Assembly (NCBI RefSeq): GCF_019222765.1
Contig: NZ_CP078145.1
Span: 5,270,001 to 5,334,000, forward strand
Length of the DNA stretch: 64,000 nucleotides
Direction: 5' to 3'
DNA from: Nocardia iowensis
Lineage (GTDB): Bacteria; Actinomycetota; Actinomycetes; Mycobacteriales; Mycobacteriaceae
The number at the start of each line of letters is the position of its first letter. Positions within the stretch are counted from its first letter, which is position 1. This document shows positions 26,295 through 34,141 of this stretch, one piece after another. Below the pieces are notes generated by a model. That model had not been told where the DNA came from. It did no database searches and saw nothing but the letters and a program-made list of their open reading frames with translations. The translations under genes and the position numbers were made by a program.

Positions 26295-27800
26295 ATGACC
26301 GATCGTTACGAAGCTCCCGGCGAACGCCGTCACCTGAAATCGATCAACGAATACCTCGACGCACTGGCGGAGCACGACGACCTGGCGCGTGTCGATGCAC
26401 CGGTCGATTTGAATCTGGAACTGGGCGCAGGCGCCCGATATGCGTTCGAGAACAATCTGCCGGCCCAGTATTTCACCAACATCACCGGGTTTCCCGGGTA
26501 CCGATTCCTCGGCGGTTTGGCCCCGTACTCCTCCGATGCCCGGCATCGGTGGGGACGAGTAGCGCTCGCCCTGGGATTGCCCTGGAACACGCATCCCTTG
26601 GCTATCCTCGATCGCCTGCTCGCGGTCGACTTCGACACCGATCTCATTGCGCCGGTCGTGGTCCCCGACCGCAGCGGTCGCAAGCTGCACGACACCGTAG
26701 ATCTGTACGACATTCCGTCCCCGATGTTGCACGAAGGCGACGGCGGCGACTACCTCAACACGATCGGGACGATGATCGCCACGACCCCGGATGGCTCTTG
26801 GACCAACTGGCATGTGTGCCGGGTCATGCGCGTGGACGCGCAGCGCCTCACCATCTGGACCCGGGACTTTCAGCACTTCGGGATGATCTATGAGATGTGG
26901 AAAGAGGTCGGCAAGCCCATGGAGTTCGCCCTGGCGCTGGGCGTCGAACCCGCCGCGACGGTCCTGTCGGGTGGACGGGCGGCTCCCGAGCATGTGGATG
27001 AAGCGGCATTTCTGGGGGGATGGTTCGGCGAGCCCCTCGAGGTCACCCGCGCTTTCACCGTCGATCACAATGTCCCCGCGACCGCGCAGGTCGTCATCGA
27101 GGGACACATCAACATCGAGGAACGCGCCCCCGAAGGCCCCATGGGGGAATACCCCGGCTACCTCATCCCGGACGCGATCGACCTCGAGCTGGTGGGTCAT
27201 GTCACGGCGATCTCCAGTGTCCCCGAACCCATCCTCGCCACCGTCCCGGCCGGCAAACCCGTCGACGACGACCACACCATCAACCACATCGGTCAGTCCG
27301 TCGTACACACGCGCACCCTGCGAGACGCCGGCCTGCCCGTGGAGCACGTGTGGGTGCCTCCCGAAGGCGCGAACCAGTTCGCCGTCGTCACCGTGACCAA
27401 GGATTGGCAGGCCAGCTGGAACAGCGACGCACAGGCATTGATTCGCCGCATCACCGACACCTTGATCGAACGCGTTCCCTTGACCATGGCCCTGGCCCGG
27501 ATTCTCGTGGTGGAGAACGACATCGACCCCACCGACCTCCGCGATGTCATGTGGGCCCTGGCATCCCGGGTACGCCCTGGCAGTGATCTCGTCCTCACCG
27601 ACCGACCGCTTGCCAGCCTATCGCCCCTGTTCAGCCCATACGAACGCGAAACGTTCCGCGGCCCGCTGGTCGTCCACAACGGGCTGATCGCTGGGGCCGC
27701 GACACGCTCGGTGCCCTCCACCTTCCAAGCGGTCTATCCGGAAGCAGTCAAGGCCAAGATCGAAACCCTCGTCGAAGCAAATCTCGTCGGCGCCAAGTAA
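26295..27800 (+). CDS. UbiD-family prenylated-FMN decarboxylase
   Basis: A 501-residue UbiD-family (de)carboxylase using prenylated FMN made by UbiX. All key residues known from fungal Fdc1 are present with a constant offset of three: metal/cofactor ligands Asn171, His194 and Glu236, catalytic Arg176, and Glu280 and Glu285 in the EGPMGE motif. The enzyme should therefore be active on an aromatic or alpha,beta-unsaturated acid. GGAGG precedes ATG by about 8 nt. It begins an operon with a tautomerase gene and, after a relic, ubiX. Divergent PucR regulator. The substrate cannot be read from sequence; phenolic acids are the usual ones. Confidence 0.92.
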   Translation: MTDRYEAPGERRHLKSINEYLDALAEHDDLARVDAPVDLNLELGAGARYAFENNLPAQYFTNITGFPGYRFLGGLAPYSSDARHRWGRVALALGLPWNTHPLAILDRLLAVDFDTDLIAPVVVPDRSGRKLHDTVDLYDIPSPMLHEGDGGDYLNTIGTMIATTPDGSWTNWHVCRVMRVDAQRLTIWTRDFQHFGMIYEMWKEVGKPMEFALALGVEPAATVLSGGRAAPEHVDEAAFLGGWFGEPLEVTRAFTVDHNVPATAQVVIEGHINIEERAPEGPMGEYPGYLIPDAIDLELVGHVTAISSVPEPILATVPAGKPVDDDHTINHIGQSVVHTRTLRDAGLPVEHVWVPPEGANQFAVVTVTKDWQASWNSDAQALIRRITDTLIERVPLTMALARILVVENDIDPTDLRDVMWALASRVRPGSDLVLTDRPLASLSPLFSPYERETFRGPLVVHNGLIAGAATRSVPSTFQAVYPEAVKAKIETLVEANLVGAK

Positions 27801-27826
27801 TCCGGAGCCGCAACAGGAGGACTGTC

Positions 27827-28228
27827 ATGCCTTTCTACTCGTGCCGGATTCCCGCCCGATCGCTGAACCCTGCGCAGAAGCAGGCGATTGCCGAACTCAT
27901 CACGACTGTCCACGCCGAAACCTTCAACGCGCCACCATCGTTCGTGCGCGTAATGTTCCACGAAGCCGCGCCCGGCGACTCGTTCCACGAGAGCCGCTCC
28001 GCCGATTTCGTCTTCGTCGAGGGGCACATCCGAGCGGGCCGCGACATAGCCCACAAGCAACGGTGCCTGGCCGGTATCTACGACGGCTGGAAGACTATCG
28101 ACCCGGGCGTGCCGGACATCGAGATCATTCTGCTCGACGCGCCCGCCGCCGCCATGATGGGCAACGGCGAGATCCCGCCCGAACCCGGCCAAGAGTCGTC
28201 CGAGCTGTTGCCATCTCACACCCCCTGA
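27827..28228 (+). CDS. Tautomerase, cis-3-chloroacrylate dehalogenase-like
   Basis: A 133-residue tautomerase-superfamily protein with Pro2 after the initiator Met (PFYSCRIPARSLNPAQKQ). The order Tyr3, helix with Gln-Lys-Gln-Ala-Ile-Ala, VRVMFHEAA strand and a Phe-Val-Glu-Gly-His-Ile-Arg-Ala-Gly-Arg segment resembles the Cg10062/cis-CaaD branch, where two arginines bind the carboxylate. CAGGAGG precedes ATG by 6 nt. It is 26 bp after ubiD, so cotranscribed. A keto-enol step following aromatic-acid decarboxylation is a sensible but unproven role. Confidence 0.85.
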   Translation: MPFYSCRIPARSLNPAQKQAIAELITTVHAETFNAPPSFVRVMFHEAAPGDSFHESRSADFVFVEGHIRAGRDIAHKQRCLAGIYDGWKTIDPGVPDIEIILLDAPAAAMMGNGEIPPEPGQESSELLPSHTP

Positions 28229-28394
28229 GCTGATGGCGCCAACGAACGCTACTCGCCCCTAATGTGCGTGATCTCCGTGCGCGCACGCGAACCGTAAACC
28301 GAGTCGATGTGGTCGGCATCTGTCAGACCGTATGGGGGGTCACCGTCGACCACGCCGCCATGGCATTTGCGGCCGTCGTGATGGGGCCGGAGTG

Positions 28395-28515
28395 AAAACG
28401 GGTTGATCGCCGGGCGGTGACACGCTCGGTGCCCTCCACCTTCCAGCAGGGTGTATCCGGAAGCAGTCAACGGAAATCTCGTCGAAGCAAATCTCGTCGA
28501 AGCCAAATAATCCGA
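28395..28515 (+). pseudogene. Relic of the 3' end of a second ubiD
   Basis: These 120 bases match the last 40 codons of the ubiD gene at about 27679-27800, including the segment encoding TRSVPSTFQ, the run GGAAGCAGTCAA, the word GTCGAAGCAAATCTCGTCG and the TAATCCG around the stop. At least one 1-base deletion near 28410 and one multi-base deletion break the frame. No homologous 5' part precedes it. It is either a partial tandem duplication or what remains of a deleted second ubiD that stood directly before ubiX. Confidence 0.8.
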
Positions 28516-28573
28516 AGCTCGGTGAGCGCCCCAAAGTGCTGCCGGGCACTCCGGGCGACAAAAAGGAGAGGCG

Positions 28574-29509
28574 ATGCGTCTGATCGTGGCGATCACGGGT
28601 GCGACCGGGGTGATTTTCGGGATCCGGTTGTTGGAGAAACTGCGTGAACTCGACGAGGACGTCGAGACCCATCTGGTCATGTCGAAGTGGGCGCGGGTGA
28701 ACATTGCCACCGAAACCGACTACTCGGTGGCCGAGGTGGAGGCGCTGGCCGATGTCCTGTACCAGGAGGGCGATCAGGGGGCGGCGTTGTCGTCGGGATC
28801 GTTCCGGGTGGACGCGATGGTGGTGGTGCCGTGTTCGATGCGGACCACCGCGGCGATTCGGCACGGGCTGGCCGACACTCTGATCGTTCGGGCCGCCGAT
28901 GTGGTGCTCAAGGAACGGCGGCCGTTGTGCCTGGTTCCACGCGAGACCCCGCTCAACCAGATCCACTTGGAGAACATGCTCGCGCTGGCACGGATGGGTG
29001 TGCAGATCTGCCCGGCGATGCCGGCGTTTTACCACCGGCCCCGCACCCTGGACGACATGGTCGACCACGTCGTGGTCCGGGTACTGGACCAACTCGGGCT
29101 GACCGTGAACTACGGGCGACGCTGGGAAGGACTGTCCAACGCCCGCACCGCCAGCAACCGTGAGCTCGGCCGGCGACCCGATCCCGGCCCGCGTCCCACA
29201 TTGATGTGGGAAGCCGCGGCCGAGGACTCCGCGGCCGAAGCGTTGCGTCGATGGGCCAAACACGACCTGCGGCAAAGCGTTCGAGACTGCGATCCAGACG
29301 CGCAGATCGAGGTGTACCACAGCCACGACGGCCGCGTCGTTGTGATCGCGACCGGCGATATCGCACAGGTGCAACCGCCGACTCCGCCGACCGCGCTGGT
29401 GCGCCGCGCCCCACACGTGTGGCGATTCGTCCGCGACGACGAGCAACCCTCCGAGGACCACCGCCCGGGACATCGCCGAGCAACAATTCGCTTGCTATCA
29501 GGACGTTAG
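28574..29509 (+). CDS. UbiX-family flavin prenyltransferase with a C-terminal extra domain
   Basis: A 311-residue protein. Residues 1-190 are a complete UbiX-like flavin prenyltransferase: VAITGATGVIFG at the FMN phosphate site, VVPCSMRTTAAI (about 89-100), Arg-Glu-Thr-Pro-Leu (about 125-129), and PAMPAFYHRP (about 147-156). It makes prenylated FMN for the UbiD enzyme. Residues about 205-295 form an additional alpha/beta domain with a Leu-Met-Trp-Glu strand, a long helix, EVYHSHDGRVVVIA and a Pro-His-Val-Trp end, resembling small dimeric ferredoxin-like domains. UbiX proteins normally stop near 200 residues. AAGGAG precedes ATG by 6 nt. Confidence 0.88.
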   Translation: MRLIVAITGATGVIFGIRLLEKLRELDEDVETHLVMSKWARVNIATETDYSVAEVEALADVLYQEGDQGAALSSGSFRVDAMVVVPCSMRTTAAIRHGLADTLIVRAADVVLKERRPLCLVPRETPLNQIHLENMLALARMGVQICPAMPAFYHRPRTLDDMVDHVVVRVLDQLGLTVNYGRRWEGLSNARTASNRELGRRPDPGPRPTLMWEAAAEDSAAEALRRWAKHDLRQSVRDCDPDAQIEVYHSHDGRVVVIATGDIAQVQPPTPPTALVRRAPHVWRFVRDDEQPSEDHRPGHRRATIRLLSGR

Positions 29510-29572
29510 GAGACCAGGAAATAACCGGACCTGCGCGTATCGATGAAAACGAACCGAAAGGGGAATTCCGCC

Positions 29573-30631
29573 ATGAGTGATACCGCCACCGGGCGCCCGA
29601 AGGCGCTGATCATGATCTCCTCGGCGCGGCAGGTGCCATTGGCCGAACCCGCCGGAACGAGTTTCTCCTCGGGGTTCTTCCTGAGCGAGATGGGCCCCCT
29701 GTTGCAGGATTTCCGTCGTGACCACGACTTTGTTTTCGCAACCCCGGACGGTCGGCCTCCGCAGTTGGACGTCAACGGCCTGTTCCTCGCCGGCTACGCC
29801 ACGCCCGATGAGCGGGCCGAGGTGGACGCGCAGGCCGCGGCCGCTCAGTCGGCAGCCGACTTCGACGCCGAGGCCTTGCGGCGCGACAATCCCGAACTGG
29901 TGGCGCGCCGCGACCGCGAACTGCAGACCGCCTACGACCTGATCGGTCGGATCACCGTATCGGAAATCCTGCCCGGCACCGAGAAAGAGGTCGCCTCGAT
30001 CCGCGACGAGGTCGCCGAGACCTTCCAGAAGCTGCCCGCTCAGGAATGGCTCTCGGCCAAGGACCTCATCGACCGCGACCGTGACCCGGCCGACTCGTTC
30101 GATCTGGGCGAGTTCGCCTTTGTCCACCTGCCCGGCGGTCACGCCCCCGTCGTCGACTTCGGTGACAACCCGTATCTCGGCGAGCTACTCAATACCTTGC
30201 ACGACAAGGGCGTGGTTGTTTCCATGATCTGTCACGGCCCGCTGGCGCTGGTCTCCACCAAATACCGCGTCACCGACGACGGCAAGGTCACCACCGGCGG
30301 TGACCGCCCTCTGGCCGGAGCGCACGTCACGACTCTCGCCAAGCAGCTCGAACAGTCTTCAGCCGACGCTTCGAAAGGCGGCTACCTCGCGTATCTCGCG
30401 ATCCCGGGCAAACACACCCGGTTGATCGAGTATGTCGAGGATCGGCTCCGAGAAGCGGAATACCAGGTCGATGTTCCGGCCGTTCCCACCGATCCCCTGG
30501 CGATCTACGACGAGGACAGAAACCTCCTCACCGGCGACGGTCCCCAGGCCATGGCCGTACAGACCGCCCAGCTCCGCACCATCCTCGCCCAGACGAAGGC
30601 ACCAAAATCGGCCAACTCGCCAGCCCCATGA
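29573..30631 (+). CDS. DJ-1/PfpI (Hsp31-like) protein
   Basis: A 352-residue class I glutaminase-like protein. The nucleophile segment reads Ser-Met-Ile-Cys-His-Gly-Pro (about 219-225), with the Cys-His pair typical of Hsp31/glyoxalase III-like DJ-1 proteins. Acidic HLPGGHAP (about 185-192) supplies the other conserved loop. A long insertion (about 70-150) extends the usual 230-residue fold. Start 29573 is chosen because AAAGGGG precedes it; an in-frame ATG at 29543 lacks one. It overlaps the truncated SnoaL gene by ATGA. A role in clearing reactive aldehydes made during aromatic catabolism is inference. Confidence 0.83.
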   Translation: MSDTATGRPKALIMISSARQVPLAEPAGTSFSSGFFLSEMGPLLQDFRRDHDFVFATPDGRPPQLDVNGLFLAGYATPDERAEVDAQAAAAQSAADFDAEALRRDNPELVARRDRELQTAYDLIGRITVSEILPGTEKEVASIRDEVAETFQKLPAQEWLSAKDLIDRDRDPADSFDLGEFAFVHLPGGHAPVVDFGDNPYLGELLNTLHDKGVVVSMICHGPLALVSTKYRVTDDGKVTTGGDRPLAGAHVTTLAKQLEQSSADASKGGYLAYLAIPGKHTRLIEYVEDRLREAEYQVDVPAVPTDPLAIYDEDRNLLTGDGPQAMAVQTAQLRTILAQTKAPKSANSPAP

Positions 30632-30810
30632 TTTTCACCGCGAACCGTTTCATCACCGAGGATGATTACGTTGTGGTCCAATTCCGCGGGCAGGCCATCA
30701 CCAAACAGGGGCGGCCCTACAACAACACCTATTGCTGGGTCTGTCGCCTCTCCGACGGGCAGCTCCGGGAGGCCACCGAGTACGCAGACACCCAGGTGGT
30801 GATCGACTAG
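30628..30810 (+). pseudogene. C-terminal half of a SnoaL-like protein
   Basis: The 60-residue product (MIFTANRFITEDDYVVVQFR and on, with PYNNTYCWVCRLSDG) matches only the C-terminal half of ketosteroid-isomerase-like SnoaL proteins, which are about 130 residues. The N-terminal helices with the usual catalytic Tyr/Asp are absent. Its ATG overlaps the stop of the DJ-1 gene, which may be a junction made by the deletion rather than a true coupling. It may still be translated but should lack a complete fold. Confidence 0.65.
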
Positions 30811-30905
30811 CTGGGTACCCCGCGTAGCGGCCGTATGCAGTACGCCTGCCACGCGCTCACACCGGCATTTCGGGATGTGCTGAGCCGCAGCGTGTCTCGG
30901 CCCGC

Positions 30906-30937
30906 ACGCGCGGTATGCGGCATTCCGGACGTGTCGG
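30906..30937. repeat. Dispersed 32-bp repeat, copy 1
   Basis: ACGCGCGGTATGCGGCATT followed by CCGGACGTG recurs at 62450-62481 with a C for T change and one-base shifts. Copy in an intergenic region; origin unknown. Confidence 0.4.
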
Positions 30938-31000
30938 CTGTGCGGTCGGTCGGCGTCCATCTTGATGGTGATCATGTTCGACCTACCGTAAGGATTCCTC

Positions 31001-31747
31001 GTGACAGCAGTATTCGTGAACGGCAATCCCGAGAGCGCAGCGATCTGGGATCCGCTGCTGGCCGTACTGGACCGCACCGATGTGCTGCGCCTGTCTCCGC
31101 CCGGGTTCGGAGCGCCCATACCGGCAGGTTTCGACTGCACGGTGGGGAGCTACCGCGACTGGCTGGTCGCCGAGTTGGTGGCGCTCGGTGAGCCGGTCGA
31201 CCTGGTCGGTCACGATCTAGGCGGCAGCACCGTCGTCGGCGTCGCCATGGCTCGGCCGGACCTGTTGCGAACCTGGGCCAGCGACTCCCTGGGCGTGTTC
31301 GACCCCGATTACGTCTGGCACGGACAGGCCCTGCAATGGCAGACATCCGGAGTCGGTGAGAAGTCGATCGCGGACTGGATGGGCGGCACGGCAGACGACC
31401 GCGTCGAGCGCATGGTCGCGATGGGGCTCACCAGGCCGGTCGCCACCCGGCTCGCCGCCGCCCAGGGCCCGGAGATGGGCCGGGCCATTCTCGCCTTCTA
31501 CCGCTCCGCCGCCCAGCCGACCATGGCCGAACTAGGCCGAAACCTCCCCGCCGCAGCCGAACGTCCAGGTCTGGCCGTCCTCGGCACCGAGGATCGGTTT
31601 GTCGGCTCCGAGGAGATGCGTCGCCGGTCCGCGGCCCGCGCGGGTGCTCGTGTCGCCGCCCTCGACGGTCTCGGCCACTACTGGATGGTGCAGGACCCAG
31701 TCCGCAGCGCACGAGTACTCACCTCGTTCTGGGCCGAATACGACTGA
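31001..31747 (+). CDS. Alpha/beta hydrolase with aspartate nucleophile
   Basis: A 248-residue alpha/beta hydrolase. The nucleophile elbow is Gly-His-Asp-Leu-Gly-Gly (about 70-75), with Asp in place of Ser as in haloalkane dehalogenases and epoxide hydrolases. The oxyanion segment is VNGNPES (about 6-12). The acid is probably Glu or Asp near FVG after GTEDRF, and the catalytic histidine lies in GLGHYWMV. It lacks a large cap, so the substrate pocket is open. The GTG start has AAGGA about 8 nt upstream. A decayed close relative lies at 46266-46497. Confidence 0.83.
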   Translation: MTAVFVNGNPESAAIWDPLLAVLDRTDVLRLSPPGFGAPIPAGFDCTVGSYRDWLVAELVALGEPVDLVGHDLGGSTVVGVAMARPDLLRTWASDSLGVFDPDYVWHGQALQWQTSGVGEKSIADWMGGTADDRVERMVAMGLTRPVATRLAAAQGPEMGRAILAFYRSAAQPTMAELGRNLPAAAERPGLAVLGTEDRFVGSEEMRRRSAARAGARVAALDGLGHYWMVQDPVRSARVLTSFWAEYD

Positions 31748-31966
31748 CCAATCCGCGAGCTGTCATCGGCAGATCAGTGCGTTCGGCGGGTCGAGATGAG
31801 CTCGGCTCGTTGATCTTTCAGTCCTGCCACGTGGCCGTATCGAACCGCCCCCTCCCGCAATACGGCACCTTTCGAACGAGCCGCATTGGACGCGGCCCGT
31901 GCTGGCGCTTACACGACGAACGGCCGGTCGGCCCTCCGAACAGAGGTCGAGCACCAGGGCTCGGCA

Positions 31967-32284
31967 TCAACTTGCTGCCGCCAGCACCCTCCACTTCTTC
32001 CTGGAACGCGAGCGGGCCTGCGGAGCCGCGTATTCGATTCGCCGACGCGCTTCGTAGGCACTGATTCGCAGCAGATCAGTCAATAGCTCCACGGTATCCC
32101 GATAGCCGGTGTCTGCGGCGAGGCCGCGACGCTCGGCTTCGGCGACGGCCGCGCGCATGGCAGCGTCCAGTCGCCTCCGGCGGCGTTCGGTTTCGACGAG
32201 GGTGCGCAGCAAGTCGACATCGGCCAGTTCCGGCCATCCCGGCGCTGGAGCATCCGGCGCCAGCGCGGTCGAATGTATGTTCAC
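31967..32284 (-). pseudogene. Truncated 13E12/DUF222 protein (N-terminal fragment)
   Basis: The 105-residue product keeps the DUF222 opening: PELADVDLLRTLVETERRRR, Glu-Arg-Arg-Gly-Leu-Ala, YRDTVELLTDLLRISAYEAR. Complete 13E12 proteins are about 400-500 residues with an HNH nuclease at the end, which is missing here; the frame ends in a non-homologous Arg-Lys-rich tail. The GTG start is 22 bp from a LexA box. M. tuberculosis 13E12 genes are known SOS-regulated genes, so promoter and fragment belong together. Confidence 0.7.
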
Positions 32285-32305
32285 CCGAACCAGCCTACCG
32301 CAATA

Positions 32306-32321
32306 TAGAACATATGTTCGA
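32306..32321 (-). promoter_or_regulatory. LexA/SOS box
   Basis: TAGAACATATGTTCGA matches the actinobacterial LexA consensus TCGAAC-N4-GTTCGA at all but one defined position. It lies 22 bp upstream of the truncated 13E12 gene. Confidence 0.75.
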
Positions 32322-32330
32322 TAGTTCGGC

Positions 32331-32725
32331 TTGCTGGGCATGTTCGGGCCTGGCGTCACTTGTCGGACTGTTGGCGCCCTGCCCGGCGTGGCGCATTCGC
32401 ACGCAATTCGGCTACTTAAGACTGGCGCTAGGGCCTGATCCCGGCCAGGATCGGGTCCAGGTGCCCGGTGAGGAGCTCCCAAATCGGCTGCCCACCTGCG
32501 TCATTGGTGTTACCCAACAAGGCTTGCCTCTCACCGTCACCGTGGCGGGAATGGCTGAAGGAGTGCGGGTTCAGGCGATCATCGCAACACTTCGTTGAGT
32601 GCTTTGATGGTGTCTTGACGCCTAGGGTTTGTCGAGGGCGCTTTAGCGTGCCGTTGAATTACCTTGCAGCCCAAGCGATTCACCACGACTCACACCTCCG
32701 CCGAGCGCGGTGCACATGCCCGAGA
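32331..32725. other. Intergenic region with possible gene tail
   Basis: No complete gene. On the minus strand, 32440-32600 is open and ends LLGNTNDAGGQPIWELLTG and then HLDPILAGIRP before a stop, which reads like the C-terminus of a lost protein, but no family is recognised and no start or ribosome binding site is present. Confidence 0.35.
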
Positions 32726-33310
32726 TCAGGTCCGGCGAGGACCGAGCCCTTTCAAGGCGTTCTCGACGAGAAGGCGTGCGTAGTCCTGCGGCATTGGATG
32801 CGGCCGGAATTGGATGCGATACATCATCGGTGCGACAACATGATCGATCAGGGTTTCGACGTCGGGGGCCAATTCGCCGCGACCCACCGCGCGGGAAAGG
32901 ATCAGTTCGATCTGCTCGACCGCATAGTCCGAGCAGGCTCCAGCATTGCCACTGTCGGGGTCGCCGAGCAGGGCATCGCGGATGTAGGCCCGCCCCGGGT
33001 CCGCGGACATCTCCTCCAAGAATTGCTCTGCCCACGCGGTCAAATCGGCGGCCAGGCTGCCATGGTCGGCCGGCGCCGATTCGGGGCGCAGGCGTTCGAC
33101 CGCGACGTCGGAAAGCAATTCCTGCAGATCACCCCACCTGCGATAGATCGTCGACGGTGTGACACCGGCCCGTGCCGCGATGAGCGGCACGGTCAGTGTG
33201 TCGCGTCCACTTTCAGACTCCAGTTCCCGGACGGCCGTGTGCACAGACTGCTGTACTCGCGCACTGCGGCCGCCAGGGCGGGTCATGGGCTTGGGGCTCA
33301 TACCGACCAT
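32726..33310 (-). CDS. TetR/AcrR-family regulator, likely controlling creatininase/amidase loci
   Basis: A 194-residue TetR regulator. The helix-turn-helix (about 36-58) reads Leu-Ile-Ala-Ala-Arg-Ala-Gly-Val-Thr-Pro-Ser-Thr-Ile-Tyr-Arg-Arg-Trp. The C-terminal domain has a Tyr-Ile-Arg-Asp-Ala-Leu-Leu segment of a common actinobacterial subgroup. A TACTTT box (33319-33324, minus strand) lies 8 nt before the ATG, so the message is essentially leaderless. A perfect dyad AAGCAAAGTATTTGCTT covers that box, so it should repress itself. Matching half-sites lie before the creatininase gene and in the amidase/MBL promoter. Confidence 0.87.
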   Translation of the reverse strand: MVGMSPKPMTRPGGRSARVQQSVHTAVRELESESGRDTLTVPLIAARAGVTPSTIYRRWGDLQELLSDVAVERLRPESAPADHGSLAADLTAWAEQFLEEMSADPGRAYIRDALLGDPDSGNAGACSDYAVEQIELILSRAVGRGELAPDVETLIDHVVAPMMYRIQFRPHPMPQDYARLLVENALKGLGPRRT

Positions 33311-33381
33311 GTTAAAGCAAAGTATTTGCTTCTAGACCGAGCGACCCCTTAAGCTCGCTAACGCTAATAAATTGCTTTAAG
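33311..33381. promoter_or_regulatory. TetR operators between regulator and creatininase genes
   Basis: Site A: GTTAAAGCAAA (33311-33321), GTA, TTTGCTTCTAG (33325-33335), containing the perfect 7-bp-arm dyad at 33315-33331. Site B: ATTGCTTTAAG (33371-33381), preceded by CTAACGC. Both carry the half-site TTAAnGCAA or its complement. Site A overlaps the TetR -10; site B lies 16 bp before the creatininase ATG. Confidence 0.65.
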
Positions 33382-33397
33382 CTGCTGGGAGAACCAC

Positions 33398-34135
33398 ATG
33401 ACCGAGAACCGATGGAACCACCTCACCGCCGCGGAACTTCGTGCACTGGCGGCACACGATGCCGTCGTACTGTTGCCGATCGGATCCACCGAACAGCACG
33501 GTCCACACCTACCCACCGGGGTAGACGACTTCCTGGCTACCGAGGTGTGCATGCGGGCCGCCCGCGTCGGCACCGCACGCCCGGTGGTCGTCGCACCCTC
33601 GATCTGGTGCGGTCTCGCCGAATACCACATGGGGTTCGGCGGCACGATGACCCTCACGCTGTCCACGTTGCATGCGCTGCTGCGCGATATCTGCCGATCG
33701 ATCCTGCGGGCCGGATTCGACCGGATCCTGATCGTCAACGGCCACGGCGGGAACGTGACCGCCCTGCACGCACTCGTCGGCGAACTGTCCGCGGAACTTG
33801 GTACATCGATCGCCGTCACCAGCTATTTCACCGTCGGACGCGCGGTGGTGCGCGACATCCTGGACACCCAGGACGCGTTGATGCACGCGTGCGAGGGTGA
33901 AACCTCGATGGTCATGGCCCTGCATCCGCACCTGGTGCATCTCGAAGCAATGACGGACGGGCCCACGATCGGCCTCCTGTTCGACGATGTCGATCCAGTC
34001 CATGTCCCGGTGCCGTTCGAGTCCGTGAGCGAATCAGGAGTAGCCGGTAACGCCCGGGCGGCGACCGCCGCGAAAGGTCTTGCGCTGCTGGATGGTTGCG
34101 CCCGGGAGTTGGCCAACGTCATTGATCGGCTCTGA
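33398..34135 (+). CDS. Creatininase-family amidohydrolase
   Basis: A 245-residue creatininase-family protein. The metal-binding signature GSTEQHGPHLPTGVDD gives Glu32, His34 and Asp43, as in creatininase; the second cluster VNGHGGN (about 113-119) and Glu in CEGETSM (about 169) complete the site. The family opens cyclic amides such as creatinine or formamide-type intermediates, and also includes MftE peptidases and FAPy deformylases, so the substrate is open. GGAG precedes ATG by about 6 nt. Divergent from the TetR gene, with operators in the gap; next to an amidase on the opposite strand. Confidence 0.88.
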   Translation: MTENRWNHLTAAELRALAAHDAVVLLPIGSTEQHGPHLPTGVDDFLATEVCMRAARVGTARPVVVAPSIWCGLAEYHMGFGGTMTLTLSTLHALLRDICRSILRAGFDRILIVNGHGGNVTALHALVGELSAELGTSIAVTSYFTVGRAVVRDILDTQDALMHACEGETSMVMALHPHLVHLEAMTDGPTIGLLFDDVDPVHVPVPFESVSESGVAGNARAATAAKGLALLDGCARELANVIDRL

Positions 34136-34141
34136 CGCAAG

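Noticed and set aside
26202..27347. Minus-strand open frame of 381 codons opposite ubiD
   Set aside because: Antisense to an unambiguous gene with all catalytic residues.
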